Positions 35,121 through 46,138 of a DNA stretch of 64,000 nt are shown piece after piece. Every line of letters begins with the position of its first letter. The first letter of the stretch is position 1. The stretch lies in the NCBI GenBank assembly GCA_961205875.1, contig OY540809.1:28842267-28906266 (forward strand), in the 5' to 3' direction. The position numbers and the translations under genes are program-made. The stretch is from Sialis fuliginosa. Taxonomy: Eukaryota; Arthropoda; Insecta; Megaloptera; Sialidae. Below the pieces are notes generated by a model. It worked only from the letters and a program-made list of their open reading frames with translations. It was not told where the DNA came from and did no database searches.

Positions 35121-35440
35121 TTATTTTTGAACATTTAATGTATTTTATTGTATATATGTATGTATGTTTCATTTATAATTACACCCGCAAAAGAATTTTG
35201 GTTTATTTCTAACTTTAAAAAAGTAAATCCAATTTTGATAATGTAAACGTTCTCATTCTATGAAAAGTTACTAACAATAGATCTACATTTTTCATAAAGC
35301 ATCATGTTATTACCCAAACAATAATCTACGTACGTCAACTCCACTTAAATTAAGTATTACAATAATCTGTACATTGTTTTCCAAGTAATGTAGTCTATTT
35401 AGATAATATAGGAGTTAGATTGTAAAAATCATAATGTGTG
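35121..35440. other. AT-rich spacer
   Basis: Nothing recognisable. Confidence 0.4.
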
Positions 35441-35610
35441 AACCCTTTTAATGTAAACCCACATCCCCGACCGTACTGTTCGTCTTCAAACCTGCTCCGA
35501 CAAGTCCGGTAGCAAACTCCACATCCATCACTCCAAAAATCCCAAGTGATGTCTATATTAATTAGGTAGTCAGCAAATACTAATAGAAATAAACAATAAA
35601 AAAAAAAACA
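35441..35610 (+). other. C-rich segment followed by A-run (possible retroelement 3' end)
   Basis: C-rich text (cacatccccgaccgtactg) leads to 'gaaataaacaat' and a long A-run at about 35599, consistent with a polyadenylation-type 3' end of a retrotransposed RNA. No reverse transcriptase frame is visible. Confidence 0.3.
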
Positions 35611-35945
35611 AAAAACATAAAATATAGAATAACGTTAAAAAAATAACAGAAATAAGAAATAAAAATAAACACTAGAAAAAAATATATATACAATACAGTT
35701 CAAGTCTGAGCTGAGGAGCTACGATGGCCAATAACTTAAATAAAAAAAAGTAATGTAATCCTTTTTGATAGTTTTTAGATTCAACAATTAGTTTAGGCTA
35801 TATTATCACGTTACTCCATCAAGAGTCTGATAGAAATGTGGTGCCTACATGTCGTGTGTGGTGCACAGCAGTCGATTGCATATGTAGTCATTCGCTGATA
35901 TCGAAGTCGATGAGGAAACTTAGTTGATAATAGATTAGTTACGGT

Positions 35946-36359
35946 TAGTGGCGCTAGAACCAATTTTTCTGGAGGGGGGGGGGGGAGTGATATACGAAGC
36001 TAAAAAAAGCTGACCTAACTATACTTGGCGTTCTTAAAATTCAAAATAAAGAACGTACTAAAGCAAAACGTACAAACGAGGTTTCACTGTGCTCACTTTT
36101 TATTTTTCTTTGTCTGTGATTAGACTCGTGGTTACATTTTATAATTTGTTTGTGAGCTTTAACATCAGTTTACAAAAATTAAAGAATTTTAAGTAAAAAA
36201 ATTATAGAAAACAGATTTTTATAATTGCACGTCGCTTCAAACCCGCCCTAAAAAAGGATCCAAATTTGAGGGGGGGGGGGGGACAAAAAGTTGTCATTAC
36301 CCCCCACAGAAGTTTGGGGGGGGAGGGTAACTCCCCCCCCCCCGGCTCCAGCGTCACTG
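35946..36359. mobile_element. hAT-like MITE with long G/C homopolymers
   Basis: TAGTGGCGCTAGAACC and GGCTCCAGCGTCACTG are inverted termini. Next to them are G12 (35974-35985), G13 (36270-36282) and C-runs (36332-36343). The 8-bp flanks (gttacggt / gttaattt) agree only partly. The G-runs can form quadruplexes. Non-coding. Confidence 0.5.
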
Positions 36360-36367
36360 GTTAATTT

Positions 36368-37120
36368 TAAAACAGTTTTGTACTTTTCATTTAATTAAAG
36401 TAATATCATGTTTTCTACCGTTTGATGATTAGACTTTTTTTTTTTTTTTATATATTTTATTTTTGTCTTCTAGCTGCTCTTGAACTTTTTAGACAGCTTT
36501 TATACTTTATTGTCATTTTTATTTTTAGATGATTAGACTTGTGAATGATTATATCTGATTGCGTTCCTTTTTTCGATTTTATAAAATTTTGTTGTGAAAA
36601 TTCACTAGCACCACAAATATTGTTGATATACTCCAGTTTCAAGTATGATAAGATTTTTGTATTGAAATTATTTTTTGTTAATAAATGATAAAATAGTTTA
36701 CTGAAGAAAATAAGACAATTACGAATGAAATACATATTATACATTTCTTGTACTTATTTAAAGTCTAAGGTATGTAAAAATTTATTTCATTTATAGGTTT
36801 CTGAATATAAAAATAGTGACAAATAGACTGAAGAACTTGAACCATTTTCTACGCAGAAGAAATAAAATAAACCAACATTTGATAGAAAATCATAATTTTT
36901 ATCTTTTCAAAAGTTCAATATTTTTTAACCACTGAAACGAATAAAAATATTCTGACCTACTCACACCCCTGATAATTTAAAAAACAAATAATCTAAACCC
37001 TACAATTCCATACAGTGCTTTTCCACCCTACATCATTTATAAATAATTAAATATTTTTAAACAAATTCATCGCGAAAGCAAAAAGAAAAGAAAATCTGAA
37101 TCAAGTTTGCATATATAAGA
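36368..37120. other. AT-rich spacer
   Basis: A 95-codon minus frame here is lysine-rich chance sequence. No repeat recognised. Confidence 0.4.
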
Positions 37121-37420
37121 AAACACAGCGCGCGAATTCCGTATCTGCCTAATTACAACAGGGCCGGGTGACGTGGCGGGTATGTGGGGGGGGGGTAGAG
37201 TGGAGGTGGAGAGGGTCCGGAGCTGAAACAAGGCTCGCGTCTACTTCTTCACTTTACTCTCTTGCTGTTTTTACCCGAAACACACAATCTGTCTTCTTCA
37301 ACCATACCCCCGGGCCGGTGGGTCGCTACCCCCTTCCCCTCTCCAACACGATCCTCTCATTACCCCTTTCTTTCGACGCGCACACACACTCGTACAATAA
37401 CACATACTAACGCACACTCG
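37121..37420. promoter_or_regulatory. GC-rich island
   Basis: CpG-rich with a G-run at 37183-37193, purine-rich then pyrimidine-rich halves and a CA tract. Overlapping plus-strand frames of 80 and 63 codons are low complexity. Confidence 0.3.
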
Positions 37421-38205
37421 TATATACACATAAACTTTTTCGTACATATATAAAATACGCATTTATTTTCATTTATTCATTTTATATATGTTTGCCACGG
37501 TTTCAATGATGCTGGAATCCTTTGTTATGGCGGCGGTATACGTGTCCTTTGTAAGTTAATGTATGTATGTCGACTGGTTACTTATGACTCTGACCAGGCT
37601 TTTAGAGGTTTTATGTAGATGTATATATAGAAATAAAATCGTATCTTATAAAACATGTGCTCGAAAATAGTGTATTATTTATACGAGTTTACAAGTTTTT
37701 GCTTTATTGAACTAATTTAAGTCATCAAAAGTAATATACGTTTTTAGAGGAGGCATTTACATGAAGCGAAATGTTGGGCGTAATAAGCTATTTCTGATAT
37801 CCCAAGTCCACTTAATTAAAATGTAAGTGATTCCCTAATTAATTAATTATAATATGAAGTATGAAAAGCCTCTAATCTATTCTATTTATATCCACTTTAT
37901 ATTACAAAGAAAATAAAAATATCCAATTTATTTTGACAATATTGTGACTAAATGTAATACTAATTTCTACAAAGAGTATTTAAAAACGATAAACAGTTAA
38001 CGAAAGACCTGCTAGTAGTATAAAAATGGGGTCTATTTTAATAAATCAGTAAACAAAGGGTAAACATTTAAAGTGATTTTAAAACGAGGCGCATTCTTGC
38101 AATGGGCGGCCTGTACATATATCTTTATCACACACATACATACACAGCTTGTACAAACACTCACACACACGCCAACATCGTAGGCTGAGATGTAAGAAGG
38201 ATTCT
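37421..38205. other. AT-rich spacer with CA tract
   Basis: A CA-rich stretch lies at 38129-38170. Nothing else is recognisable. Confidence 0.4.
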
Positions 38206-38209
38206 GATT

Positions 38210-38530
38210 GGATTTCTTTGAAAATTTTAATTTAGCTTGGTCGCGAGTGAAGAAATTGTTGGAACGGAAAATAATGGCTATTTTGGTTAGTAAAACTGAG
38301 CGCGGCCATTTTCTATGCTCCGGGCGATAATTTTTTTTCGTCGACGACGAATTTTCTTCTTGGCCGGGCGTGTCTGCTACAATTAACCCGTTGAAGACAA
38401 ACTGATTTCAGCTGTGCAAAATTAAACACAAATTACCCAAGAGTATCTTTAGCTCGATGTTCTTTATAATGCTACATAAAAACGTTTGTGATGTCGCATT
38501 GTTTTCATTCGGCGTGAAGTGGTTAATGTA
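38210..38530. promoter_or_regulatory. Non-repetitive island, candidate conserved element
   Basis: Balanced composition with 'gaacggaaaataatggcta', 'gagcgcggccattttctatg' and 'cgtcgacgacgaattttc'. The ATGGC/GCCAT words lie in inverted order. No frame and no repeat copy. Candidate enhancer or promoter. Confidence 0.35.
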
Positions 38531-39100
38531 TATTTTTCCGGCTTTGGAACAGAAGAGTTACGAGGAAAAAACTCTTTACAGAGGAATTGGAAATTTTGTT
38601 TTAATTAGACTATGATTAAATTTATAATGACTTCTGAATGTACTCGCGTTGCCTGGGGGGTCTTCCAAGAATTAGAATTGTTTAACAATTTGGTCGGAAC
38701 AATTTATTGATATTTATATTGTTTGACTTGTTTAAATTTTTTTTACTTTTTTATACTGAAGTAATGTTGACATGATATTTTCAAATTAAACATTCATTTA
38801 TTTAGGATTTGTATAATACATACCTAACTATAATTAATTTTATTTTGCAGATATTACCGATGAATTATTTTCCAGCCGTAAAAAATATTTTATTAATATG
38901 CAATTACTAATTTTATTAATTGGGTGCTACTATATGTATTGTTAAATATTAAATTTCTCTCCTTTTTGTATTTTATACAATGCAATTTATAATTAGTTGT
39001 ATTGTTTAAATATATTTTAGAACAATAGAAACTTTTCAGGAATTGTATTTTATAAACCAATTAAATAATGTAAAGAAATTTTAATAAGATTACAGTTTAA
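38531..39100. other. AT-rich spacer
   Basis: Nothing recognisable. Confidence 0.4.
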
Positions 39101-39104
39101 GGAG

Positions 39105-39141
39105 TGGAGCTTCCCCCCAAAAAAATCTGTATACGCCACTG
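39105..39141 (-). mobile_element. hAT end fragment (CAGTGGCGTATACAG)
   Basis: On the minus strand CAGTGGCGTATACAGATT is followed by a G-run; this is a common hAT terminus. No partner end. Confidence 0.45.
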
Positions 39142-39424
39142 TTGTTAATGACTCAAATAAATAAATCTAGATTCACAAAGAAATAATTGTAAAATTTGTT
39201 TTTCTTAAAAATATAATATCTGTACTTAAAACGATACATTTTACATTCAGTAGGATATAGACAGCTAGATATATTATGAAGCGCTTTCTTAAATTTCACT
39301 TAAGATATTGTCACAAAGATACCAATCTCTCTATTTTCTTTACTGCTTGCACTCATCACGTTTCGTCCCTTTACTGAATTCTTAAATGCTATAAAAACTG
39401 AAATAAAGCATAAAATCTGGGCGA

Positions 39425-39556
39425 GAATTGTCATTCTTCAGGGGGCACGCGATGGAACGTTAATCTCTAAGTAGCCGCGGTTCACACGCGTCCCCCTACT
39501 TCCGTTTCCTCATTCCTCCCATACAAGGAACGAGTAAAGAGGAATAAGAGTGTGGA
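39425..39556. other. Short GC-richer segment
   Basis: Contains 'gtagccgcggttcacacgcg' and purine-rich sequence. No frame. Confidence 0.25.
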
Positions 39557-41007
39557 CAGTGGCGGCTCGGTATTTTTTTAAATTTAATAATTTATTTGTT
39601 GATTTTATGAAGGTTTATAAAAATTAAATACCTGATAAATAATTACTTAATCTATGTCCGCGTTAAAAAATTTTAGATATTTTACTGTTCCGCAGAACTG
39701 TTTGGGAAACACTAATCTAATAGAAGAGTTTTCTTTCAGTGAATAAATAGTAAATTTAGATCAAATTTAACATTTACAATACTTATAAAATATATTTACA
39801 AAGGTGTAATATGAACAAGAGAGCAAGTGTCTGAAATTTTCTTGGCTGTCTTATAATCACAGTTAATTCTAGATCATGTATTAAAATAACTGTCTTTATT
39901 AAAAATATTTAGTTTAATTTAAATTTTACATAACTAATATTTGAGAATAAAAAAAAGTATCTTTAATAACGGTTTTCAAACATTATTGATGACGGCGCTA
40001 TAACCAAATATAAAAATTCGTTTATGATTTTTCTATGGTGTTTTAAATTAAGTGCAATTTTATGTTTTTATGTATATGTTACCGGAAAAGTATGCAATTC
40101 AGGCATTATATATATTTCCTAGGAATTCTGTATAATGTCGAATGATTTCAGGCAATGTATGAAATATTTATTTAATATAAATTTATTATATATTTTACAA
40201 AGGTATTATATAGAACGCCAAGAGAATATTAAGAAATGTATTAAATAAAAAACAAAATAATATTATTAAAGCAAGTAGATATTATTTAATTAATTTTAAA
40301 AAGCCCAAATTATATTAAGTAAGATTTCGGGCCTTTATTATTAAAATAACAAAATCACATTAACAATATTGGAACATTTGGTATTTATTATAATAAATAA
40401 AATAAAATATTAGTTCAGACACATATTCAGGTATGATTATTGGTAAAATAAAAATCATATAGAAATCTTAGATATTATTTAATCATTTAATAACATATTA
40501 TTAGTCCGGACGTGTATTAAGTAAGATAAATAGGTAATTCAGTATTATCGGACAAACCTACAGCTATTGTGAGATTGATCCAAGATTTTTTTTTATATAT
40601 TTGAATTTGAAGTATTTTGTAACAAAAAGTAAGGTAACATCTGTGCCTGGACCAAAATTGGACGATTCACTCTACATATATTTCATACATTGCCAACTAT
40701 CAGTTAGCTAGTCTATACAGTGTCTAGGAAATGTATATAATTAAATTCATTTCATACAATCCCTAGTGATTTTAGGCATTTTATAGAATACCTAGGAATT
40801 TATACATTGCCGCTAAGTTATATAATGAATCGTTAAATTTGAAATCTTGCGGCACCATTTTGTCACGTCTTATGATGCTCTATAATCACAACATTATGCA
40901 ACAAAATGTTACCAAGATAATGACTAAAACACGCGGCGTACACCCAGAAACGATAATTAATAATTAGCAAAAAAATGCTAATTTACTTCACACATGCACC
41001 GCCACTG
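39557..41007. mobile_element. Possible hAT pair of ends around AT-rich interior
   Basis: CAGTGGCGGCTC at 39557 and ACCGCCACTG ending at 41007 could be two ends of one element, but the outside octamers (agtgtgga / tacataaa) do not match, so they may come from separate elements. Confidence 0.25.
40085..40830. repeat. Cluster of short inverted motifs (ttcctagg...aggcatt)
   Basis: 'aggcattatatatatttcctaggaatt' words near 40103 and 'gtgtctaggaaatgtata', 'ttaggcattttatagaatacctaggaattt' near 40720-40800 repeat in both orientations, with 'tttcatacattgcc' (40682-40695) inverse to 'ggcaatgtatgaaa' (40153-40166). Probably one foldback-like family. Confidence 0.4.
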
Positions 41008-41024
41008 TACATAAATACAAGAAC

Positions 41025-41225
41025 ACCCTTCACCCCTCGACATCACAACCCCCTCCTCACGGGGTTGTGATAACGATTTTTTTTGTTAATTATCAACTCG
41101 CCTATATGAGCGGAGCACCCACCCTAAACAGAACGCGGACGGAAGGGGGGGGGGGGGTACAGTAACGGGTGTGGGGTGGGTGGGTGGCGGAACCCTTGGG
41201 GATGTTTTCTTATATGCTGCGCTGT
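41025..41225. promoter_or_regulatory. GC-rich island with perfect 11-bp hairpin
   Basis: atcacaacccc at 41042-41052 pairs with ggggttgtgat at 41061-41071. Downstream are a G12-13 run (about 41145-41157) and CpG-rich sequence. No frame. Confidence 0.4.
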
Positions 41226-41670
41226 ACACGATATAAATAAGATTCGTGCGTACGCGGAGTGTTTAATGTATTCAAGAATGCGTGCATGTATGAATCATAT
41301 GTTTGTATACGTATGCCACGTTTAAAATGCAGGCTGTTATGTAAATGTAATATGTATACGGTTAATTGTTTAATATCATATAGTACATTTGTATACATGA
41401 GTACATGTGTGTTTATAAGTATAGTGAGTAAAGGCGTATTTTACAAGGATCTATTCTAGATTATTTTGTATTTATTATACACGCATTATTATACACGCAT
41501 TGGACCCGGTGTTACTCGGGGATATTAATTTAATTTAACATAAAGTAATCATTCCCACCCAACATATACATATACAACTAAACTTAACATTTTGATTAGT
41601 GAAAACCGGAATAAAATCCATTCAGTAGTTAAAAAAATCGTGTAAAATTATATTTTCAAACTCCCAGGCC
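41226..41670. other. AT-rich spacer
   Basis: Mirror 62- and 66-codon frames are shadows of each other. Nothing else is seen. Confidence 0.4.
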
Positions 41671-41677
41671 TTTTAAA

Positions 41678-42140
41678 CGAACGTATCTTAAAAATTACTG
41701 TATTTATAAATTGAGCACTTATTTCTCTACAAAATGTTGCTCTAAGAAATTTTCAAAAAAAATTTTGCAACGAGCTATTCACGCATAAGTAAAAAAATAA
41801 TTTTTTTCATTTGATTAACATGGGAAAAATTATTTTTTTACTTATGTGTGAATAGCTCGTTGCAATTTTTTTTAAATTTCTCAGAGCAATATTTTGTAGA
41901 GAATTAAGTGCTCAATTCATAAAGCCAGTAATTTTAAAAATACGTTTGTTTAAAAATTATACGATAATGCTTAAACAAATATATCTTTAAATATACTGGA
42001 TCTATGAATTGGCATCTTTTTTGTAGGAAATTTAATTTTCTATAATATGCTGCTGTAAGAAATTACAATAAATAAATTTTTCAATGAGCTATTCACGCAT
42101 AAGTAAAAAGTTAATTTTTCCTATGTTAATCAAATGGAAA
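41678..42140. repeat. Foldback plus third arm copy
   Basis: The arm 41678-41810 is inverted at 41825-41953 (shared words: acttatttctctacaaaat, gagctattcacgcataagta). A third, direct copy of the same arm follows at 41995-42140. Non-coding. Confidence 0.65.
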
Positions 42141-42579
42141 AGCCGTTCACAGATTTGATCTACGAGTCTGAAATTTTGAGACAGTTAACTTTTCATCCAA
42201 AGATAAAACATAAGCCAATGGGACCGAAAAAAAAAACAAACTAGTATGCATATATATGTAAAATGTATATTAACTTTACAATTGCCTAACATACATAGAA
42301 TACATACACTAACAAACGGTTACATAGTGCATTGGTGCATATTATTGCATATGTAAGGAAATGTATTTTCGGTGTCCTGCATGTCTGTTTCCACCGCCTT
42401 TAACATTCTGTTGTTTATGACATGTCCTTTAAAAATACAGTTAGAATCTTTATTTATGTATGTATATGACCGTAACTGTTTATTTGCGACCGTTTTGAGA
42501 ATTTGCAAACTTGATATGCTTTAGAGCGGATCTAGCTTTTAAATATAGGGAGTAATGGGTATTAAGAAAGATAAATAAT
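42141..42579. other. AT-rich spacer
   Basis: Nothing recognisable. Confidence 0.4.
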
Positions 42580-42903
42580 GTACTGACACCAGTTATGGCC
42601 GCTATAAGAGCAAGGTTTACCATTTTTGTGATTGACGGGCTTCTTTTTTGTAATTCTCGTGAACTCATGCTACTAATAAAACAAGTAACTCTTTATTTAA
42701 TCAATTTAATTGCCAAAGTCCGCAAATATAGTTTGTTTTTTAAATTATAGCCTTTTATTTTGTTTATGTTTTTTTTCTCCAGAATAGATAAAGTAAAACC
42801 AATAATGAGCATACAGTGATGGACACTTGTTAATGATTACACAACGATAAGTACTACGACACAAAATATATAAAAGAAAGAATCATCAAATTTGAAACAA
42901 TAT

Positions 42904-44055
42904 TGTCACGTAGCAAAATGTATTAAAGTCGTATTAATTAATAATTGTTATATTTCCGGTTATGACTAAATTTCATATAATAATTTTTTATTTTGCACAA
43001 AGTTTATATTATCAATTCGATCTAATGTGTTGTGCATTGTCATATTCTTTTTGTGTCATTTTTAGGCCCCTGTTTCCCACGGGGAACTCTGGGCACGTAC
43101 CCAGGGCCCCGCGATCGACAGGGTCCCCCATATCATCAAACAATAACCGATATTTATTACCGAAAAACATATTTATTTCGAAAAAATCAAACGATAATGG
43201 CATTAATGACTGACTACAATACCTACTTGCTTATTAGCTTTTGCATGCGCGAAGCTACTCTGCTCAATCAACATAGATTTTTAAACACGAATCTGTGAAT
43301 GCTAAAAGAGTTACTTTTGTGGATTATATTATATTACCTATTCTTTTAATGTGACTGTAAAGAAATAAAAATAAATCTAGAACCTTGCTTATCTACTTTC
43401 TTTGTCTATCCGTGGTCTATACTAACAAAATAGTGCTCTGTCAAGGTTCCCAGGGCCTCCAATAGGTTAAATATGGCCCTGGTCATTTTCCTGTTACGTT
43501 GGCGGTCATCTTCGGTTCTGTTATAATCTATCAATACTTCAATTTCAATTGGTGTACGTGTGAATAGGGTGGCCACTGGCCAGGTCTTCGGTTTTGACCC
43601 GGAGTCTCAGGGTTTGTACACTAGATCAGGGTTTGGGTACAATTTCTCCGGGTTGTGCAAAAAATGACGACTAAAAAAAAAGGTCGCTAAAATAGAGCAG
43701 GGGGCACAAAAGTGCAGATTATGGTAAAACATTTTATGAAAATAAAAATAAAAAAGATAAAATTAAATTAAAAAAGGGGTCTTTATTTACATCTCAGGGT
43801 TTACCAAAACTAAAATCTGCTCACCCTACGTGTGAATAGTAATCTGGTATGTACTATGTTTTTATCTTACTTGGCCATATCTTAAGTTCCTCTATCTTTT
43901 ACCATCTATTTATTTGAAATTGGTTCAGGTACAAATTGCTTAATTTTAGAGGAGAGTCCTTATGTTTTAGACTCCGAGCTACGTACTGTTCTTGCCCCCA
44001 GTATTTTTAATTAATGTTTAGTATATTATCTACCTCATAAGAGCGGGACGTAGCA
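42904..44055 (+). mobile_element. Solo-LTR-like insertion, TG...CA with ATAT duplication
   Basis: The insert begins TGTCACGTAGC, ends GGGACGTAGCA, and is flanked by ATAT (42900-42903, 44056-44059); the empty site is visible in copies at 29043 and 31181. TG...CA ends and a 4-bp duplication fit an LTR of a Gypsy- or Pao-type retrotransposon, left by LTR recombination. No gag/pol, primer site or second LTR is seen. It also contains a later insert at 43568-43827. Confidence 0.5.
43568..43827. mobile_element. 260-bp insertion with 12-13-bp direct repeats
   Basis: acgtgtgaatag occurs at 43556-43567 and 43828-43839, and one more flanking T also matches. The insert runs from GGTGGCCACTGGCC to ...TGCTCACCCT, weakly inverted at the ends. 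'cagggtttg' and 'ccgggtt' words are repeated inside. Non-coding. Confidence 0.6.
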
Positions 44056-44103
44056 ATATAAAGCAATTGCTATGATAATATAATAATTAATAAATAAATT
44101 ATT

Positions 44104-44244
44104 ATGCCGTGTTCAGACCGAAAAAACAAAACAGCAACATCGTGTCTTTTTGACAAAAATGCAATAAAGCCTATGCATTTTTAAATACGACGTGTTTTCA
44201 AACACCGTGTTGCTGTTTTGTTTTCTTTGGTGTGAACACCGCAT
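44104..44244. mobile_element. Small MITE (ATGCCGTGTT ends), ~141 bp
   Basis: ATGCCGTGTTCAGACC and GGTGTGAACACCGCAT are inverted termini, with 'caaaacagcaaca' inverted inside. The empty site aaattatactaat is known from 31543, giving a duplication of 2-4 bp within TTAT. A half copy lies at 54382-54422. Confidence 0.7.
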
Positions 44245-44579
44245 TATACTAATAATTAGTTTAAATGTTCACCATTTTGGCACCTGTTGGCCGATTGTCA
44301 TCAAATCACGCTGTAAGACAGTTAAATGTATATATATGTGGATTAATATTCAGTAATGATAGTAATCAAATATCAACAAATATTTCTAATTCAGTAGATT
44401 TAATTAAAAAATTGCCATTGCTGGGGTCATATCCAAGACTGGTGCCAGTTTGTACCTAAATAGTATTTTAGTTTTATTTTAGAGCTCTTAAAAAATATGA
44501 ACATTGTTAATTGTTATAATTTTTTCGAATACAATTTAAAAATAATAAAATATATAAAATTATTACAATCATGCTTATG

Positions 44580-44830
44580 TGAAGTATACTCTATATTTTT
44601 CCCCCCACAGGGGTCACGACCGGGGGGTCACGCTAGTGTGCCAATCATCGCCGCGGCGGAATGCGCGCACACTGTCAACATGTCGAAACGTCGGACGGGT
44701 TGACCGCACGCGGCGTACGTCGATTACTTAACCAGATAGCGCGGGCAGTTCTCTTTAGCGGCCACTTGACTCAGCTGTTTCATTTGTTACTCAGGGATGG
44801 TTGCGTGTTCATTAAGTACATACCTTACGT
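44580..44830 (+). other. GC-rich segment after splice-acceptor-like tract
   Basis: A T/C tract ending 'cccccacag' (to about 44610) is followed by CpG-rich sequence with no repeat copy. A frame ends at 44701 (tga context) and a second one near 44730; neither has a domain. It could be an untranslated or short coding exon, or a regulatory island. Confidence 0.3.
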
Positions 44831-45049
44831 GTGATGACCGACGTTTCGGATTTGATTTAGATACAAGTAGGTATGTGGTTTAATTAACTAGATCGATTGG
44901 TGATATTGGAGGTGTTAATGGTGGTTAATGTTCATGGGAGATTTCTAATGTCTTGCTAAAACTATACTTGTATATAAATTATTTATTTATTTCTGTATAA
45001 TAAAGTATAGTGATCATGAAAAAATTCGAACTCGATATTTTAACGGAAT

Positions 45050-45610
45050 TACACGTATTGAGGGTCCCTGAATCATGTACGACCATTATCTCAATGACGT
45101 ATGTGTGTGTGTGTGTCTGTGAACGCTCTACAACCAAAACGGTTGGACTTACAGACATGAAATTTTCTACTTAAGGTTTTTGTATACTCTAGATGAGCAC
45201 TTCCTATTTTTTAAAACCATCACTAAACCGGAAACGGATGTTTACTGATGTCAATTTTTGAATTTTTCGAATTATTTTTGAAACGGTGCACAGTAGAAAA
45301 AAATGTTTTAGATTAAAGTTATAAAAAATACTCTTATCTATAATTTATGCTCTGTTCATTTTTCTCCCCAAATTTTTTTTAGGAAATAATCAATTTTCTT
45401 TAATTTTTTAATTTTTCGAATTATTTTTAAAACGCAACGTATTAGAAAAAAAATGTTTTAGATACAAGTTATAGAGAATATTATTATCTATATTTTTCTT
45501 ATAATCATATTTCAAAAAAAAATTGTGTAACGAAATAATCATTTTTCTTAAATTTTATTTCAAATGGTGCATAACATAAAAAATGTTTGTAATAAAAATA
45601 TAATATGAAT
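45050..45610 (+). repeat. Tandem ~150-bp units, 2-3 copies
   Basis: 'aatttttcgaattattttt' starts units at 45261 and 45410; each continues with 'agaaaaaaatgttttaga', 'agttata', and 'aaataatca.ttttctt'. A third partial unit follows at about 45555. The upstream part 45100-45240 has a GT tract and 'accggaaacggatg'. Non-coding. Confidence 0.55.
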
Positions 45611-45827
45611 GAATAATCCAGTAATCTATGAAAATAGCATTTATTCTTACAACTGCCAATTAAGTAGATGTATAGAAATACTAATGTAATGTAAGAAAGT
45701 GTTAACTTATGTAATTTCTTCTGTATCATGATGTATAGAAAAGTCTTGTGCCGACCAGGGCAGATTATTTGGATACACATTTTTAATACAATATGATTTT
45801 GATAGGATGAAGCTTTCATTAGCTTTT

Positions 45828-46138
45828 CATAATATGTTAGATCCTATTTTAGCTAACAAGCACTTTCATCGGGGTATTAATTCTGTGATATTATCTATGG
45901 ATTTGTTTTGGAATTTAAATCAGTGATACTTCAACTTATAATAACACAGTTGGTGACTTTGACTGTACTAGAAAATTTTCATAATATCACCACTGTTATA
46001 ATACCATTGGTGTTTACTTAACGCGCGTGCGAGAAAGTTGTCAAACATATCAGAAACTTCAAGATAACTGTTATACAGGTTTTGAAAATGCTTGTTAGCA
46101 AATGTATTTTGTTAGCTTCTTTGTAATATCGTACATTA
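45828..46138. mobile_element. TIR/foldback MITE ('TGTCCGATATTATAAAGGAG' family), copy 2
   Basis: Left 'agctaacaagcacttt' and right 'gcttgttagcaaatg...ctttgtaatatcgtaca' are decayed family ends. The interior (ttctgtgatattatctatgg ... gtgtttacttaacgcgcgtg) matches both sides of the cargo in 46834-48601, so this copy shows the element before it gained cargo. Confidence 0.6.

Larger units (their letters stand above)
42580..44456 (+). mobile_element. GTACTGGCA-ended element, copy 3, carrying two insertions
   Basis: Left end GTACTGACACCAGT and right end ACTGGTGCCAGT match the 568-bp copy at 31181-31748. The extra length is a 1.15-kb solo-LTR-like insert (42904-44055) and a ~140-bp MITE (44104-44244); removing both restores the reference sequence. 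Confidence 0.7.

Noticed and set aside
39557-41007. Single intact hAT element
   Set aside because: Ends look hAT-like but the flanking octamers do not match, so one element is not demonstrated; listed only as a low-confidence feature.
41678-42140. CRISPR-like array
   Set aside because: Repeated arms are inverted and long, without uniform spacers; the genome is eukaryotic.
29255-44459. Recurrent 64-69-codon frames starting 'atgt.caccattttg' at 29255, 31566 and 44265
   Set aside because: The frames recur because they sit in copies of one non-autonomous element; reading frames drift and lengths differ, so no conserved protein is indicated.
45505-45819. 104-codon minus frame, the longest among those seen on this strand
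   Set aside because: Phe/Tyr/Lys-rich translation of AT-rich tandem-repeat sequence; no domain or start context.
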